Source: Pelagomonas calceolata (lineage: Eukaryota; Sar; Pelagophyceae; Pelagomonadales; Pelagomonadaceae). From it: 64,000 nucleotides of DNA. The notes under the pieces were generated by a model. The model saw only the letters and a list, made by a program, of their open reading frames with translations. It made no database searches and was not told where the DNA came from. The stretch lies in assembly GCA_918797485.1 (NCBI GenBank), contig CAKKNE010000002.1:2694501-2758500 (forward strand), written 5' to 3'. Made by a program: the position numbers and the translations under genes. This document shows positions 34,961 to 43,016 of this stretch, piece by piece; the stretch's first letter is position 1; each line of letters opens with the position of its first letter.

Positions 34961-35022
34961 GCGGCCTAGCTCGTAAGGAAGGAACAATCCTCGGGGAACG
35001 ACTTACGCGAGAAAAAAAACAC

Positions 35023-35727
35023 TCATCGCCGCAGCGCCGCGGGATCCACCGAATAGTCCTCGAGCATCGTCTTCTTCTGGGCGTCTTTGAGCGCGTCCTC
35101 GAGGATGTTGACCTGTGTGGAAATCAAAATTTTACGGCGCGTTCGTGCAGAATCGTCGCGTCGTCCTCCGCGCGATGGAGCCAGCACGGCCGCGTCATCG
35201 CCGAGAAATGACTTCGTGACTATTCATTGGGTGCACCCGACACACTGGTCGATTACCATCATGTACAGATCAAAGTCCGCCAACATCTCCGTGAACTGGT
35301 CGTAGACCTCCTTCTGCTTGTCGTCCAGCGTATACCCGCCCCGCAGGATCTCCTTGGTCTCGGCCGAGAGGTCCCGCGTCCCGGACTCGATCGCTCGCCT
35401 CCCATCGCGCGTCGCGGGCCGTTGCGGCGTCTTCGGTCGCCTGGCACCGGCGGACTTCGGTCGTCGCTTGATGTCCACCTCCGGCCGGAAGGTCTTCCGC
35501 TTCATCGTCCGCGGCGTTCGGCAGTCCACGAGGCAGGGCGTCTTTCCCGTCCCGATGTCGGCCAAGCGCTGCGCGTGGCACGCGTACCCGTACTCGCTCA
35601 CGACCGCCGAAATCGGTAAATCCTTCCAGTTCTGCCGCAACAACGTAAGCTCCCGCTCGACGTCGTGCTCCGGCATCTTCAGGGTCCCGTAGTGCTTGGG
35701 CATGCGCGGGATGTTGTAGTCGGCCAT
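35023..35727 (-). CDS. Unassigned 186-aa protein with RPKSA-type motif, one introner intron
   Basis: Exon 1 (35727-35257) starts MADYNIPRMPKHYGTLKMPE and ends TEMLADFDLYMM; exon 2 (35112-35023) reads VNILEDALKDAQKKTMLEDY then SVDPAALRR. Both are phase 0. Read through, the first frame would stop soon after the donor. The middle is basic (FRPEVDIKRRPKSAGARRPK), recalling the RPKSA phrase at 14.6 kb; the end is helical. No enzyme motif is visible. A cytoskeletal or flagellar role is only a guess. Confidence 0.65.
35113..35256 (-). mobile_element. Introner element forming an intron
   Basis: A 144-nt intron with donor GTAATCGA and acceptor TTTTGATTTCCACACAG. On the plus strand its body begins CTGTGTGGAAATCAAAATT and later has CGTCATCGCC and GAGAAATGA. 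These match the 28.0-kb intron, which is read in the opposite orientation. The flanking octamers (GTAATCGA, GTCAACAT) agree at only 4 of 8 bases. Confidence 0.65.
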
Positions 35728-36015
35728 GCTGGCTGCTGCTTCTCCGCACCGCGGGCAGCTCCTCCGATGTGTGTCGGGCCGCGCGCGGGGCGCGGGCTGC
35801 TTTTGCGCGCGGGAGATGGCGCACTCCCCGCGTGATGCGCTATGCTCTCCGGGCGTTGAGGGGGGGGGGTCCGAGCGCCCACGCCGGAGGGCTCAGGACG
35901 ACCCACCCGCCCTCACCATAGGCATCCCCCGCGCTCGAGCCCCTAGTCCGGGCCGGCCGCTTTTTGTCGAGTAGGTGTACTCACCATCACATTACACAGC
36001 TATCCCGTCAACGCG
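35728..36015. other. Intergenic gap
   Basis: Lies between two minus-strand genes. It has a G-run near 35863-35870. No element is supported. Confidence 0.35.
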
Positions 36016-36864
36016 TCAAAAACCGCCAAGAAACGCGGCGACGCCCGCGACGGCGTCGGGCTGGTGCCGGATGCGCGCGGCGACCTCGGGCGCGACGACG
36101 GCCGCGGCCGCGACGTGCGGGCAGCCCTCCCTCACAAACAACTCCCAGCCGCACCTGCCGGGGCAGTTGACGGGCTGGCCGACGAAGCCCCGGTACGATG
36201 TTGAAGGGAATGGCCGCGGCACAACATCTGAAACGAGGCGGCCGCCCTTCGCCGCCGCCGAGTGGTGGCACAGACTGGCGCAGAGCGGTCTCAGATAAGT
36301 CTCGAGGAAGACCATGTCGTCTCCATATTTATCAGTGGAATGCGACGCGGCGAAGGCCCGCATCTGCGCGTAGAGGTCTGGCAACGGCGGCTGCCCGTCG
36401 AGCGACCGCGCGCCCCAGGCGCCGCCCAGGATGCCCGCCTCCGGATCGTGCGGCGCCTCGTGCATGGCGTGGAACTTTTTCTCTGAAGAAAGCCATTCAA
36501 ACACGGCGGCCGCGTCGCGCGGATTGAGCCTCGAGTCGACGTCGCGCACGATCACCGCGGACACGCCCGGCTCGCATGCCGGCAGAAAACGCATCATTTG
36601 GAGCCGCCGGCCGCCGAACATGCCCGTACAGCGTCGTATTGTAGCGCCGGCGCTTTCCAGCGCGTCGATCGTTTCTGTAGAAACGCCGTCGCCTACATAA
36701 AAGACGCAGGCCCAGCCGGGGAAGAGCGCCTTCGCCAGGTGCGCGTTCTGGACCGCGCCCTCTCCATAAATCGTTTTATCTCCGAAGAGGCAAAAACTAA
36801 TGATCCTCGTCCCGCACGGCGCCGCCTCGGGCGGTGACGCGGGCCACGCGGCGAACGCGGCCAT
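36016..36864 (-). CDS. Glycosyltransferase-like (GT-A) protein
   Basis: 282 aa. After a short Pro/Ala start the protein reads RIISFCLFGDKTIYGEGAVQ then LFPGWACVFYVGDG, a pattern seen in small nucleotide-sugar transferases. The acidic DxD-like site is AVIVRDVDSRLNPRD (about residues 103-117), followed by a Trp/Leu helix, HAMHEAPHDPEAGILGGAWG, and DKYGDDMVFLETYLRP. No signal peptide is obvious. The donor sugar and acceptor are unknown. The C-terminal 60 residues are Ala/Val-rich and less conserved-looking. Confidence 0.6.
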   Translation of the reverse strand: MAAFAAWPASPPEAAPCGTRIISFCLFGDKTIYGEGAVQNAHLAKALFPGWACVFYVGDGVSTETIDALESAGATIRRCTGMFGGRRLQMMRFLPACEPGVSAVIVRDVDSRLNPRDAAAVFEWLSSEKKFHAMHEAPHDPEAGILGGAWGARSLDGQPPLPDLYAQMRAFAASHSTDKYGDDMVFLETYLRPLCASLCHHSAAAKGGRLVSDVVPRPFPSTSYRGFVGQPVNCPGRCGWELFVREGCPHVAAAAVVAPEVAARIRHQPDAVAGVAAFLGGF

Positions 36865-37384
36865 GGCCTGCGCGGATGATGTGCGGACCGTATACTTCGC
36901 TGCCGCGTTGACTCGTCGCGGGGAAACCTGAGCGGCCCGGCCCCCGCGGCGTCGCGCCGGGGGGCGGTCGGTGGCTCTCGGGAAACCTGCTCGCGCGCGC
37001 CGCGCCGGTAAGCCGCGGCGGCGCTGGAATTCTTATTTTTTGGCCCCTTTGATTTGAGTTGGCGCTGGACCGCACCGATGCGCAACTCCTGTGAGAGCAG
37101 GTGGCACAGCTGTACACTTGTGCACGGGTAGCCGCGGTATTTGTCGTAGCAGTGGCTCCGTATGCAATATTCCGCTATATTTAGCGAGCGAGGAGCACAG
37201 ATTACTGCAAGACGCGCGTGTTTGGCCGCTGGCTACCCCTGAAGCTAGCGTCCGGTAAGACACTAGGCATCCCATGGCAGCCGCAAGTAAGCAAGCAAAC
37301 AGCACGCTAGGCTGCGATTGCAAGCCTAGAAGCTGGCGGGGACAGTGCATATATAGTGCAGATACCGGCCAGTGCATCGGAAGC
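36865..37384. other. Divergent intergenic region
   Basis: The left half is very GC-rich, the right half AT-richer with CAATATTCCGCTATATTT near 37162 and a CTAG palindrome at 37244. It is the likely promoter for the lumenal mini-protein. Confidence 0.45.
37244..37267 (+). promoter_or_regulatory. CTAG palindromic promoter element, copy 9
   Basis: GCTAGCGTC, two bases, then GGTAAGACACTAGG, 118 bp upstream of the ATG at 37385. A close match to the consensus. Confidence 0.7.
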
Positions 37385-37675
37385 ATGCGTCACTTGTGCC
37401 TCGTTGCTGTGTGGGTAGCAGCTCTCCAGCACTTGTGTGTGACAGCTCTCCACCAGCAGCAAAGGAGAGCAACCCCTGCCGCATCTGTGGACCAGTCGCG
37501 CCGCCGGTTCGCACAAGCCGCCGCGAGTTCATTAGTCGCAACCGCGCCCCGAGCCGCGAGCGCGGCGAACGAGACGCAACCTGAGTTCGACGCCGCCGCG
37601 TACTTCGGCATCTTCAGCTGCGAGGGCTGGGGCCAGAAGCGCATGCCCGGGTCGAACACGTGCATGCCCAAGTGA
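37385..37675 (+). CDS. Tiny thylakoid-lumen protein with tripartite Tat leader
   Basis: 96 aa. An ER signal peptide (MRHLCLVAVWVAALQHLCVT) is followed by a transit stretch and then SRRRFAQAAASSLVATAPRA then ASA. This is a twin-arginine thylakoid signal with an AxA site. The mature part would be only about 36 residues: NETQPEFDAAAYFGIFSCEG then a short end with KRMPGSNTCMPK, with two Cys that could form a disulfide. Size and topology suggest a small photosystem-associated lumenal subunit or an assembly factor. I do not recognise the mature sequence. Confidence 0.7.
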   Translation: MRHLCLVAVWVAALQHLCVTALHQQQRRATPAASVDQSRRRFAQAAASSLVATAPRAASAANETQPEFDAAAYFGIFSCEGWGQKRMPGSNTCMPK

Positions 37676-37992
37676 GTCGGCGCGTCGTCGGTCGGTCGCG
37701 CGTCGTGGACGCGCGAGACGGCGCTCCGGCGCCGCGCGATGAGCGCTCGAGTAAGAACTATTCATGTCTCAATGGACCGCTCTTTCCTAGTGAGCCTGGA
37801 TACCACCAGGCGGCGTCGACCGCTGGCCGCTAGCGTACTGTAAGGCACTAGCAAGCCGGGCAGGCTGGCGTTCGGCAGCTTTTTGCAGGCGTCTGAGACT
37901 CACCGATCAAAATCGACGTACAGGCAGCATCCATGCGCCATGCAACTGCAAAATCCAATGATTCGGGCTGCCCTGGCTGCTCACAATAACAC
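37676..37992. other. Intergenic gap
   Basis: Contains one CTAG palindrome (37829-37852) serving the next plus-strand gene. Nothing else was found. Confidence 0.4.
37829..37852 (+). promoter_or_regulatory. CTAG palindromic promoter element, copy 10
   Basis: GCTAGCGTAC, then TGTAAGGCACTAGC, 141 bp upstream of the ATG at 37993. One mismatch in the GTAAGACA core. Confidence 0.7.
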
Positions 37993-38751
37993 ATGATGAG
38001 GGCAGCCCTCCTGGCGTGCAGCGCCGCCGCCGCAGTACGCATCAATTGCACCGTCGCCGTGCCGCAGCGCATCCGCGCGGGCGACCGCGTCGCGGCACGC
38101 GTCGACGTCGCCGTCGCGGGCGCCGCGGCCGAGAGCCTCGTCGTCGAGCTACGCGCCGCGGGGCCAGTCACCTTCGGCCCCGGTGCGCCGGGCCTCGATC
38201 CGCCGGGCGACGCTGGTGATGATGATGTCATCTACGCCGTGCGCGGCGAGCGGAGGCGCCGCTGGCTCGTGCGCCTCGGCGCGCGGCGGCGGCGCGCCGT
38301 GTGGGCACTGTTCGCCGCCGAACGCCCGGACGCCGTTACGCTCCGCGCGCGCGCGGCGCTCGGCGGCGCGACGGCCACGTGCGAGGCGCCCGTCTCCGTC
38401 GTCGCCGCGGCGCCGCGCGCTGCGGGCTGCCTCGCGCCAGTGAGTGCCGCGCTCGACGCCCGGGCCCTCGTCGTCGGCGAAGCTACGCGACTACGCGCCC
38501 CGGCCCTATCAAGAGTGCCGCTGCCGGCGGGCCTCTCGCTCCTCCGCGGCGGCCGCGTCGACGCGAGCGGTGTTATATTTGTCGACGGCGGCGGCGCCGC
38601 AGACGTCGTCGCCGCGTGGCCAGGCTTCTTCCGCGCGCCTGACGGCTGCGCGAACGCGTCTGCGGGCCTCCGGGTCGCCGTCGGTACCGGTCGCGGGGCG
38701 GACGGGAGGCTCCGGCTCGGCGACGTCTCGTGGGACTACTCCTCCTTGTAA
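37993..38751 (+). CDS. Unassigned secreted beta-rich protein
   Basis: 252 aa. It starts MMRAALLACSAAAAVRINCT, a short signal peptide, followed by what looks like repeated beta-sandwich sequence (IRAGDRVAARVDVAVAGAAA, AVWALFAAERPDAVTLRARA). Three scattered Cys may form disulfides. It resembles immunoglobulin-like extracellular domains in composition only, and no family is claimed. Confidence 0.5.
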   Translation: MMRAALLACSAAAAVRINCTVAVPQRIRAGDRVAARVDVAVAGAAAESLVVELRAAGPVTFGPGAPGLDPPGDAGDDDVIYAVRGERRRRWLVRLGARRRRAVWALFAAERPDAVTLRARAALGGATATCEAPVSVVAAAPRAAGCLAPVSAALDARALVVGEATRLRAPALSRVPLPAGLSLLRGGRVDASGVIFVDGGGAADVVAAWPGFFRAPDGCANASAGLRVAVGTGRGADGRLRLGDVSWDYSSL

Positions 38752-38775
38752 GTGTATGTGCTGCTTAGTCCCCGG

Positions 38776-38991
38776 TCAGTCGTCGTCCTCCAGGAACATG
38801 GCGCGGTAGATGTCGTCCTTCGTGCCTCTTTTGGACGCGATGATACGGAAGCCTTCGCCGGCGCGCGACTGGTCCAGAGACGCAATATTCTCGTCCTCGC
38901 ATAGGGCTCTATTGTCCTCGAACTGTGAGAGGAAAGCGTCGACGATGAACGCGACGATGAGCCCCTCCTTGACGATGAGGATGCCGACGAT
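38776..38991 (-). pseudogene. C-terminal exon of a voltage-gated (two-pore-channel-like) ion channel, orphaned
   Basis: Beginning at a CCCGCGCAG acceptor, the frame reads IVGILIVKEGLIVAFIVDAF then LSQFEDNRAL, and ends RGTKDDIYRAMFLEDDD. A hydrophobic final helix running into LSQFE fits the last S6 and C-terminus of TPC/Cav-type channels. The rest of the gene should lie to the right, but immediately there a protein disulfide isomerase begins on the other strand. Only about 72 codons remain. Identification rests on one helix. Confidence 0.45.
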
Positions 38992-39028
38992 CTGCGCGGG
39001 GGGGGGAACATCCAAAAAATGCCACTAG

Positions 39029-39572
39029 TTGATTTCAACACTAAGCTCGTCGCCGACGTGGACTGCACGGCGGCCGGCGACAAGCTCTGCGAGACGCACG
39101 GCATCAAGGGCTTCCCGACGATCAAGTGGGGTGACCCGAACGGCGAGCTCGAGGCGTACGAAGGCGGCCGCGACGAGGAGTCGCTCATGAAGTTCGCGAC
39201 GGAGAACCTGGGCCCGGTACGCCCCCGCGCATGATATCTGCTCGACGGCGCGCACTGACTCGCTGTTCGATTTCCACACAGGTCTGCTCGCCGGGCAACA
39301 TCGATGTCTGCGACGACGCGCAGAAGAAGTTGATTGCCAAGTACCAGGCCATGGACGCCGACGCCCTGACGAAGCTCATCGATGGGAAGGAGAAGGAGCT
39401 CGCCGACGCAGAAAAGGCGTTCAGCGACGCCGTCAGCGAGCTCCAGGCAACCTACGAGAAGCTCAGTAAGGAAAAGGACGAGACGAAGGAGCGGATCAAC
39501 GACGACGACTTCAAGTTCGCGAAGGCCGTGAAGAAGGCGGCGGTCAAGGCCTCCGCGACCGACGAGCTCTAA
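39029..39572 (+). CDS. Protein disulfide isomerase-like ER protein, 3' half only
   Basis: Exon a (about 39029 or 39046 to 39216) encodes LVADVDCTAAGDKLCETHGI then KGFPTIKWGDPNGELEAYEG, the second half of a thioredoxin fold with its cis-Pro. Exon b (39282-39572) continues VCSPGNIDVCDDAQKKLIAK, then a helical tail ending KASATDEL, an ER-retention-type tetrapeptide. The order matches algal PDI-D/ERp38-like proteins. The CxxC-bearing first half is missing: to the left lie an introner-like tail, a G-run and an unrelated exon on the other strand. The 5' boundary is uncertain. Confidence 0.75.
39217..39281 (+). mobile_element. Short introner-derived intron in the PDI gene
   Basis: 65 nt, donor GTACGCCC, acceptor TTCGATTTCCACACAG. 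Only the 3' terminus keeps the introner inverted-repeat sequence. The octamers GTACGCCC and GTCTGCTC match at 5 of 8 bases. Splicing gives LGP|VCSPGN in phase 0. Confidence 0.7.
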
Positions 39573-39771
39573 AGAACTAACGGCATACCGACGCCCGCGC
39601 AGCCCATGACGCGTCCTGCAGGCTCCCGTCTGCCGGACGCCGAAACCCGCCGCAACGGTCGGAGGACCGTCCTCGAGCGCTTTCATCTCGTGTCGAGGCC
39701 GTCCCCTCCGGTCCGCGCGGCACGCGTGCGCGTCGCCACTCCGTAATTCTGGCTCACAAAAACTACTAGTA

Positions 39772-40707
39772 TTAACAATTCGAGCACATCCCCACATATG
39801 CGTTCGTGCGGTCGATGCCGGGCGTATCTAGGTTGGATGGGTCCCACGCCAGCGGGTATACCGTCTGATTCGAGTGGCGGTCGAAGCGCGCCGCGTAGAC
39901 CTTGGTCGAGCCGTTCACCGGGAATCGCGCCGCCTTACAGAACCACTTGTCACAGGGATTGGTCAGCGTCTCGCCACCGCCCGCCGGTCGGCCCTCCCAG
40001 AAGCGCCATGAGACGCCGTCCCAGAGCTCGACCCAGTTGTGGTTGCCCTTCGTGGGGTCTCCGAGCCACGCCGGCGTGCCGACCAGCCTCGCCGGGATTC
40101 CGGCGACTCGCAGCGCGGCGATGTAGGTCGTAGACACCCCGGTACATGACGCATAGCCAAATGCAACCGTGGACACGGGGTCATAGATGAGGGGTGTCTG
40201 GCCGCTATGAAACTTGACGCCGCCGACATTTTGCCAGACCGAACTGTTGCCGCCGTAGCCATTGATCGCCTCGGCCACGTCGGCAATAGAAGCGTGCCGG
40301 GGCAGCGCCTCGAGGATCGGCTCAACGGCCTTGGCCAGCAGGCCGTGCCAGTGCGTCCGCGGCTCGTTTGCGGAAGCATAGGGCAAGACGTAATCACGAA
40401 ATATGTCGCGTGGCACACCCCAAGCCCAGGGCCACCTCATTTTTGCGGTCAGCGTCGCGTTCGCGGCCACGGCCGCCACGCCGGCGTCGAGGCCGTCCAC
40501 GCCGCCGGGCGTCCCGAAGAGCGTCGCCACGTTTCGCAGGTCCGACGGCGGCGCGTTCTTCCGCAGCCACTTGAGCGCGTCCCGCTTTGCCGTGGAGAAC
40601 GGCTCGCAGCTCCCGTCGCCCCACGGTACGGTGTTCGCGGGGCAGGGCGTAGCGATGCGCACGGAGACGGCCGCGGCCGACGCCGCGAGAGGGATGAGGC
40701 AACGCAT
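39772..40707 (-). CDS. Secreted transglutaminase-like cysteine protein
   Basis: 311 aa from MRCLIPLAASAAAVSVRIAT, a signal peptide; the longer frame upstream is Arg/Ser-rich noise. The transglutaminase-like core reads FGYASCTGVSTTYIAALRVA then GIPARLVGTPAW (nucleophile Cys), KGNHNWVELWDG (His) and a later Asp. This is the papain-like triad order of bacterial-type transglutaminase-like proteases. Additional Cys (CPANTVPWGDGSCEP near the start, PCDKWFC and MCSNC at the end) suggest disulfides outside the cytosol. Likely a protease or amidase; the substrate is unknown. Confidence 0.75.
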   Translation of the reverse strand: MRCLIPLAASAAAVSVRIATPCPANTVPWGDGSCEPFSTAKRDALKWLRKNAPPSDLRNVATLFGTPGGVDGLDAGVAAVAANATLTAKMRWPWAWGVPRDIFRDYVLPYASANEPRTHWHGLLAKAVEPILEALPRHASIADVAEAINGYGGNSSVWQNVGGVKFHSGQTPLIYDPVSTVAFGYASCTGVSTTYIAALRVAGIPARLVGTPAWLGDPTKGNHNWVELWDGVSWRFWEGRPAGGGETLTNPCDKWFCKAARFPVNGSTKVYAARFDRHSNQTVYPLAWDPSNLDTPGIDRTNAYVGMCSNC

Positions 40708-41045
40708 CGATTGAGAATGCGCTGTATTTAATCTTGCAGCCAACGAACGACGCGATCTATGCGAGGAATGAGAGGCCTGGCGTGTCTGTGCGATTAGGAG
40801 CCGTGGCCTCGACTCACTAAGATTGCCTGGCTGTGCGCTGTGGGCCGTGCCTCGTCTCACGTGCGTTCACGCGTCGTCGACGATCTGTTTGAACGTTGTC
40901 GTGCCCGCAAGCCCTGTGCCACTGCGGCGCCGCTCACGGCTGGCAGAGTCTTTGGCCAAGGAGAGCACCACCACCATCTCTCCTCTGCTCGGCAAAAACG
41001 TCGCGAGACCTGCAAAAATCTCGCCAGCAGTCGCATCGCTCACAA
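40708..41045. other. Divergent promoter region
   Basis: 338 bp between the transglutaminase-like and glutaredoxin-DUF547 genes. No CTAG palindrome and no ORF could be supported. Confidence 0.4.
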
Positions 41046-42251
41046 ATGATGCCCCCAGCGCTCGGAGCCCTCTTAATTTGGACAGCCACTGCCTTGGTGC
41101 CACCAGCACCACACACGCAACGCCTGGAGCCGCTGAGCGCCACGCTCACGGTTTACAGTACGCTGGGCTGCCCGCACTGCCAGCGCTGCAAGAAGGCTTT
41201 GGACGCGGCGGGCCTCGCATACGACGTCGTCGACGTCGCCGACGCGGCCGCGCGCGCGGCGCTCGAGGCGCGCTGCGGCCTGCCGACGGTGCCGCAGGTC
41301 TACCTGGACGAGGAAAGAGTGGGCGGCGCCGACGATACCCTTAAAGCGCTCGCCGACGGCTGGCTGCTCGAGCGCGACATTCCGCGCGTCGAGCCGAAAC
41401 GAGTCGAGAAGACGGAGGAGGCCGTCATTTTTATCGAAGCGCCGCCGGGAGGGCCGCTCAACGCGCCTGTGGCCGGACGCGCCGTGGAGCCGCTCGAGGG
41501 CGACGTCGCCGCGCGGCTCCAGCGGTCGGCGCTCGAGCTCATCGACGCGCACGTCACGCTGGACGGCATCGACTACGCCTCCCTGAAGACGTCGCGCCAG
41601 TTCCAGAACTTTGTGGACATCGCGCGCCGGCTGCCGGATATTGACGGTGCGAGCGTTGGCGACGCCTTCTGGATAAATCTCTACAACGCGATGGTGCTCC
41701 ACGCGACCGTGGTCCTGGGGTCGCCGGAAAACACGCCCGAGGCGCGCACCGATTTTTTCTCCGGGGCCACTGGCGCGACGTACGAAGTCGCGGGCCATGT
41801 TCTAAGCCTCGACGACGTCGAGCACGCGCTCCTGCGGCGGTCGCCCGCCGGCGACGCGCGGAGCTTTACGGAGGACGACCCGCGGCGCCGGACCTTCGCG
41901 CCGACGCTCGCTCGGAAATTCGACAACCGCATCCACTTCGCGCTGAACTGCGGGGCGTCGAGTTGCCCGCCGGTCAAGCTGTTCCGGGACGAGAGCCTCG
42001 ACGAGGACCTGGCTGCCGCGGCGCGGGCGTTCGTCGGGTCCGAGGTCAGCGTTTCTGGGAGCACGGTCACGGCCTCCAAGCTCTTCCTGTGGTATGGTGG
42101 TGATTTCGGCGAGGACGTGCCTCGTGCGATCGCGGCGCTCGGCGCCGGGACGCCGAGCGGCGACGCCGTGGCGGGCCTGCTCGAGGATGAGAATGTGGAG
42201 CTCGCGTTCGCGGACTACGACTGGTCGCCGAACGACGCTTCGTCTGTGTAG
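41046..42251 (+). CDS. Glutaredoxin-DUF547 fusion protein
   Basis: 401 aa from MMPPALGALLIWTATALVPP; the leader resembles a signal or plastid leader ending TATA|LVPP. Residues about 35-110 are a glutaredoxin: TVYSTLGCPHCQRCKKALDA (active CPHC), LPTVPQVYLDEERVGGADDT (cis-Pro and GSH-binding loop). Residues about 150-385 are DUF547: DYASLKTSRQFQNFVDIARR, DAFWINLYNAMVLHATV, IHFALNCGASSCPPVKLF and KLFLWYGGDFGED. DUF547 proteins are uncharacterised and share conserved His/Cys/Asn in NLYNA and NCGASSCP. The fusion suggests that thiol redox state controls, or is delivered to, the DUF547 part. Confidence 0.85.
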   Translation: MMPPALGALLIWTATALVPPAPHTQRLEPLSATLTVYSTLGCPHCQRCKKALDAAGLAYDVVDVADAAARAALEARCGLPTVPQVYLDEERVGGADDTLKALADGWLLERDIPRVEPKRVEKTEEAVIFIEAPPGGPLNAPVAGRAVEPLEGDVAARLQRSALELIDAHVTLDGIDYASLKTSRQFQNFVDIARRLPDIDGASVGDAFWINLYNAMVLHATVVLGSPENTPEARTDFFSGATGATYEVAGHVLSLDDVEHALLRRSPAGDARSFTEDDPRRRTFAPTLARKFDNRIHFALNCGASSCPPVKLFRDESLDEDLAAAARAFVGSEVSVSGSTVTASKLFLWYGGDFGEDVPRAIAALGAGTPSGDAVAGLLEDENVELAFADYDWSPNDASSV

Positions 42252-42281
42252 TAAGAGTGATGTTATTAATCCCCCTCGTCA

Positions 42282-42674
42282 TCACGTGAAGTAGGCGCGC
42301 ACGTAGAGTCTGCGCCCGTCCAGCTCGGTGCCATTGAGGTCTTGGATTGCGGCGGTCGCAGAAGCTGCTGAGTAGAATTGGACGACCGCCGAGCCCGTGG
42401 GTACCGTTCCATTGTATCCACGCATGAGGAGCTCCACAGACGCGACCTCGCCGACGGACGAGCAATGCTCGCGCAGGAGGTAGTCCCCCTGCCCCGCGTC
42501 GGGGAGGTTCGTCACAAAAATTTTCGTGGGGTCTACAGTCTTGCCCGCCGGCGGGCCGCGGGCGCGAGCTTTCCGGGGCCGAGCGGACTTCTGGCCCTTG
42601 TCCACGCGGACCCGGAGCTCGCGCCCGTCGAGCGTTATCCCGTCGCAGGATTCCGCCGCGGACGTCGCCTCCGC
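42282..42674 (-). CDS. RRM RNA-binding protein, C-terminal exon
   Basis: 131 codons. It starts with the tail of one RRM (AEATSAAESCDGITLDGREL then RVRVD), a basic linker, then a complete second RRM with RNP2 IFVTNLPDAGQGD and a degenerate RNP1 GTVPTGSAVVQFYSAASA, ending GRRLYVRAYFT. The first RRM needs an upstream exon. Across the introner the only compatible frame reads GDNEFATA, which joins to AEATSA as a plausible RNP1-distal strand. Farther upstream that frame stops looking like an RRM. The gene is therefore truncated or has an unrecognised upstream intron. Confidence 0.7.
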   Translation of the reverse strand, partial: AEATSAAESCDGITLDGRELRVRVDKGQKSARPRKARARGPPAGKTVDPTKIFVTNLPDAGQGDYLLREHCSSVGEVASVELLMRGYNGTVPTGSAVVQFYSAASATAAIQDLNGTELDGRRLYVRAYFT

Positions 42675-42759
42675 CTGTGTGGAAATCAATCAGTGAGTTA
42701 TGTTAGGCCGTCATGGGAACGGTGGGGTGCCTGAAATTTGATCTCCACACAGGCCTCAC
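42675..42759 (-). mobile_element. Introner element with intact terminal inverted repeats
   Basis: The body (42675-42752) begins CTGTGTGGAAATCAA and ends TTTGATCTCCACACAG, near-perfect inverted termini of about 15 bp. Flanking octamers GCCTCCGC (42667-42674) and GCCTCACC (42753-42760) match at 6 of 8 bases. In gene sense the donor GTGAGG comes from the duplicated target and the acceptor CACACAG from the element. Confidence 0.75.
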
Positions 42760-43016
42760 CGCCGTCGCGAACTCGTTGTCTCCGTGAACAGCGGCGCGGC
42801 GTCGCGACTCTTCGGCGCTCGCGCGCGGCGCATCGCCGCCGTTGTTTTGCGGCCCTCGGCGTACTCGCGGCAAAAGTCCTGGAAGGCGACGCTCGTGTCG
42901 CTCCGCGCTTCAAAGCGCTCCCTCAACTCTCTTGTGTGGTCTTGCCACTCGGCGTCCGTGAGCCAGGGGCCGACTTTCGTGCCCTCAAGACGGTCGAGGC
43001 CCGCGACAAGGACCAT
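42756..43016 (-). CDS. Possible 86-aa protein upstream of the RRM exon
   Basis: An ATG-initiated frame reads MVLVAGLDRLEGTKVGPWLT then RELRERFEARSDTSVAFQDF and CREYAEGRKTTAAMR. It looks protein-like for 70 codons and ends at a TGA overlapping the introner's donor. It is not in the RRM frame. Either it is a separate small gene, or a frameshift or unrecognised splice separates it from the RRM exon. Confidence 0.35.
   Translation of the reverse strand: MVLVAGLDRLEGTKVGPWLTDAEWQDHTRELRERFEARSDTSVAFQDFCREYAEGRKTTAAMRRARAPKSRDAAPLFTETTSSRRR

Larger units (their letters stand above)
34579..35022. other. Promoter region of the PWWP gene
   Basis: 444 bp on the 5' side of the PWWP gene and the 3' side of the next minus-strand gene. 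It holds a short CTAG palindrome and the GTTACGGTGCTAGGA-type motif twice (listed separately). No ORF is supported. Confidence 0.5.

Noticed and set aside
38736-39797. 353-aa minus-strand frame across the PDI region
   Set aside because: Antisense to the PDI exons and crosses the breakpoint; only the 38776-38991 part in another frame looks like protein.
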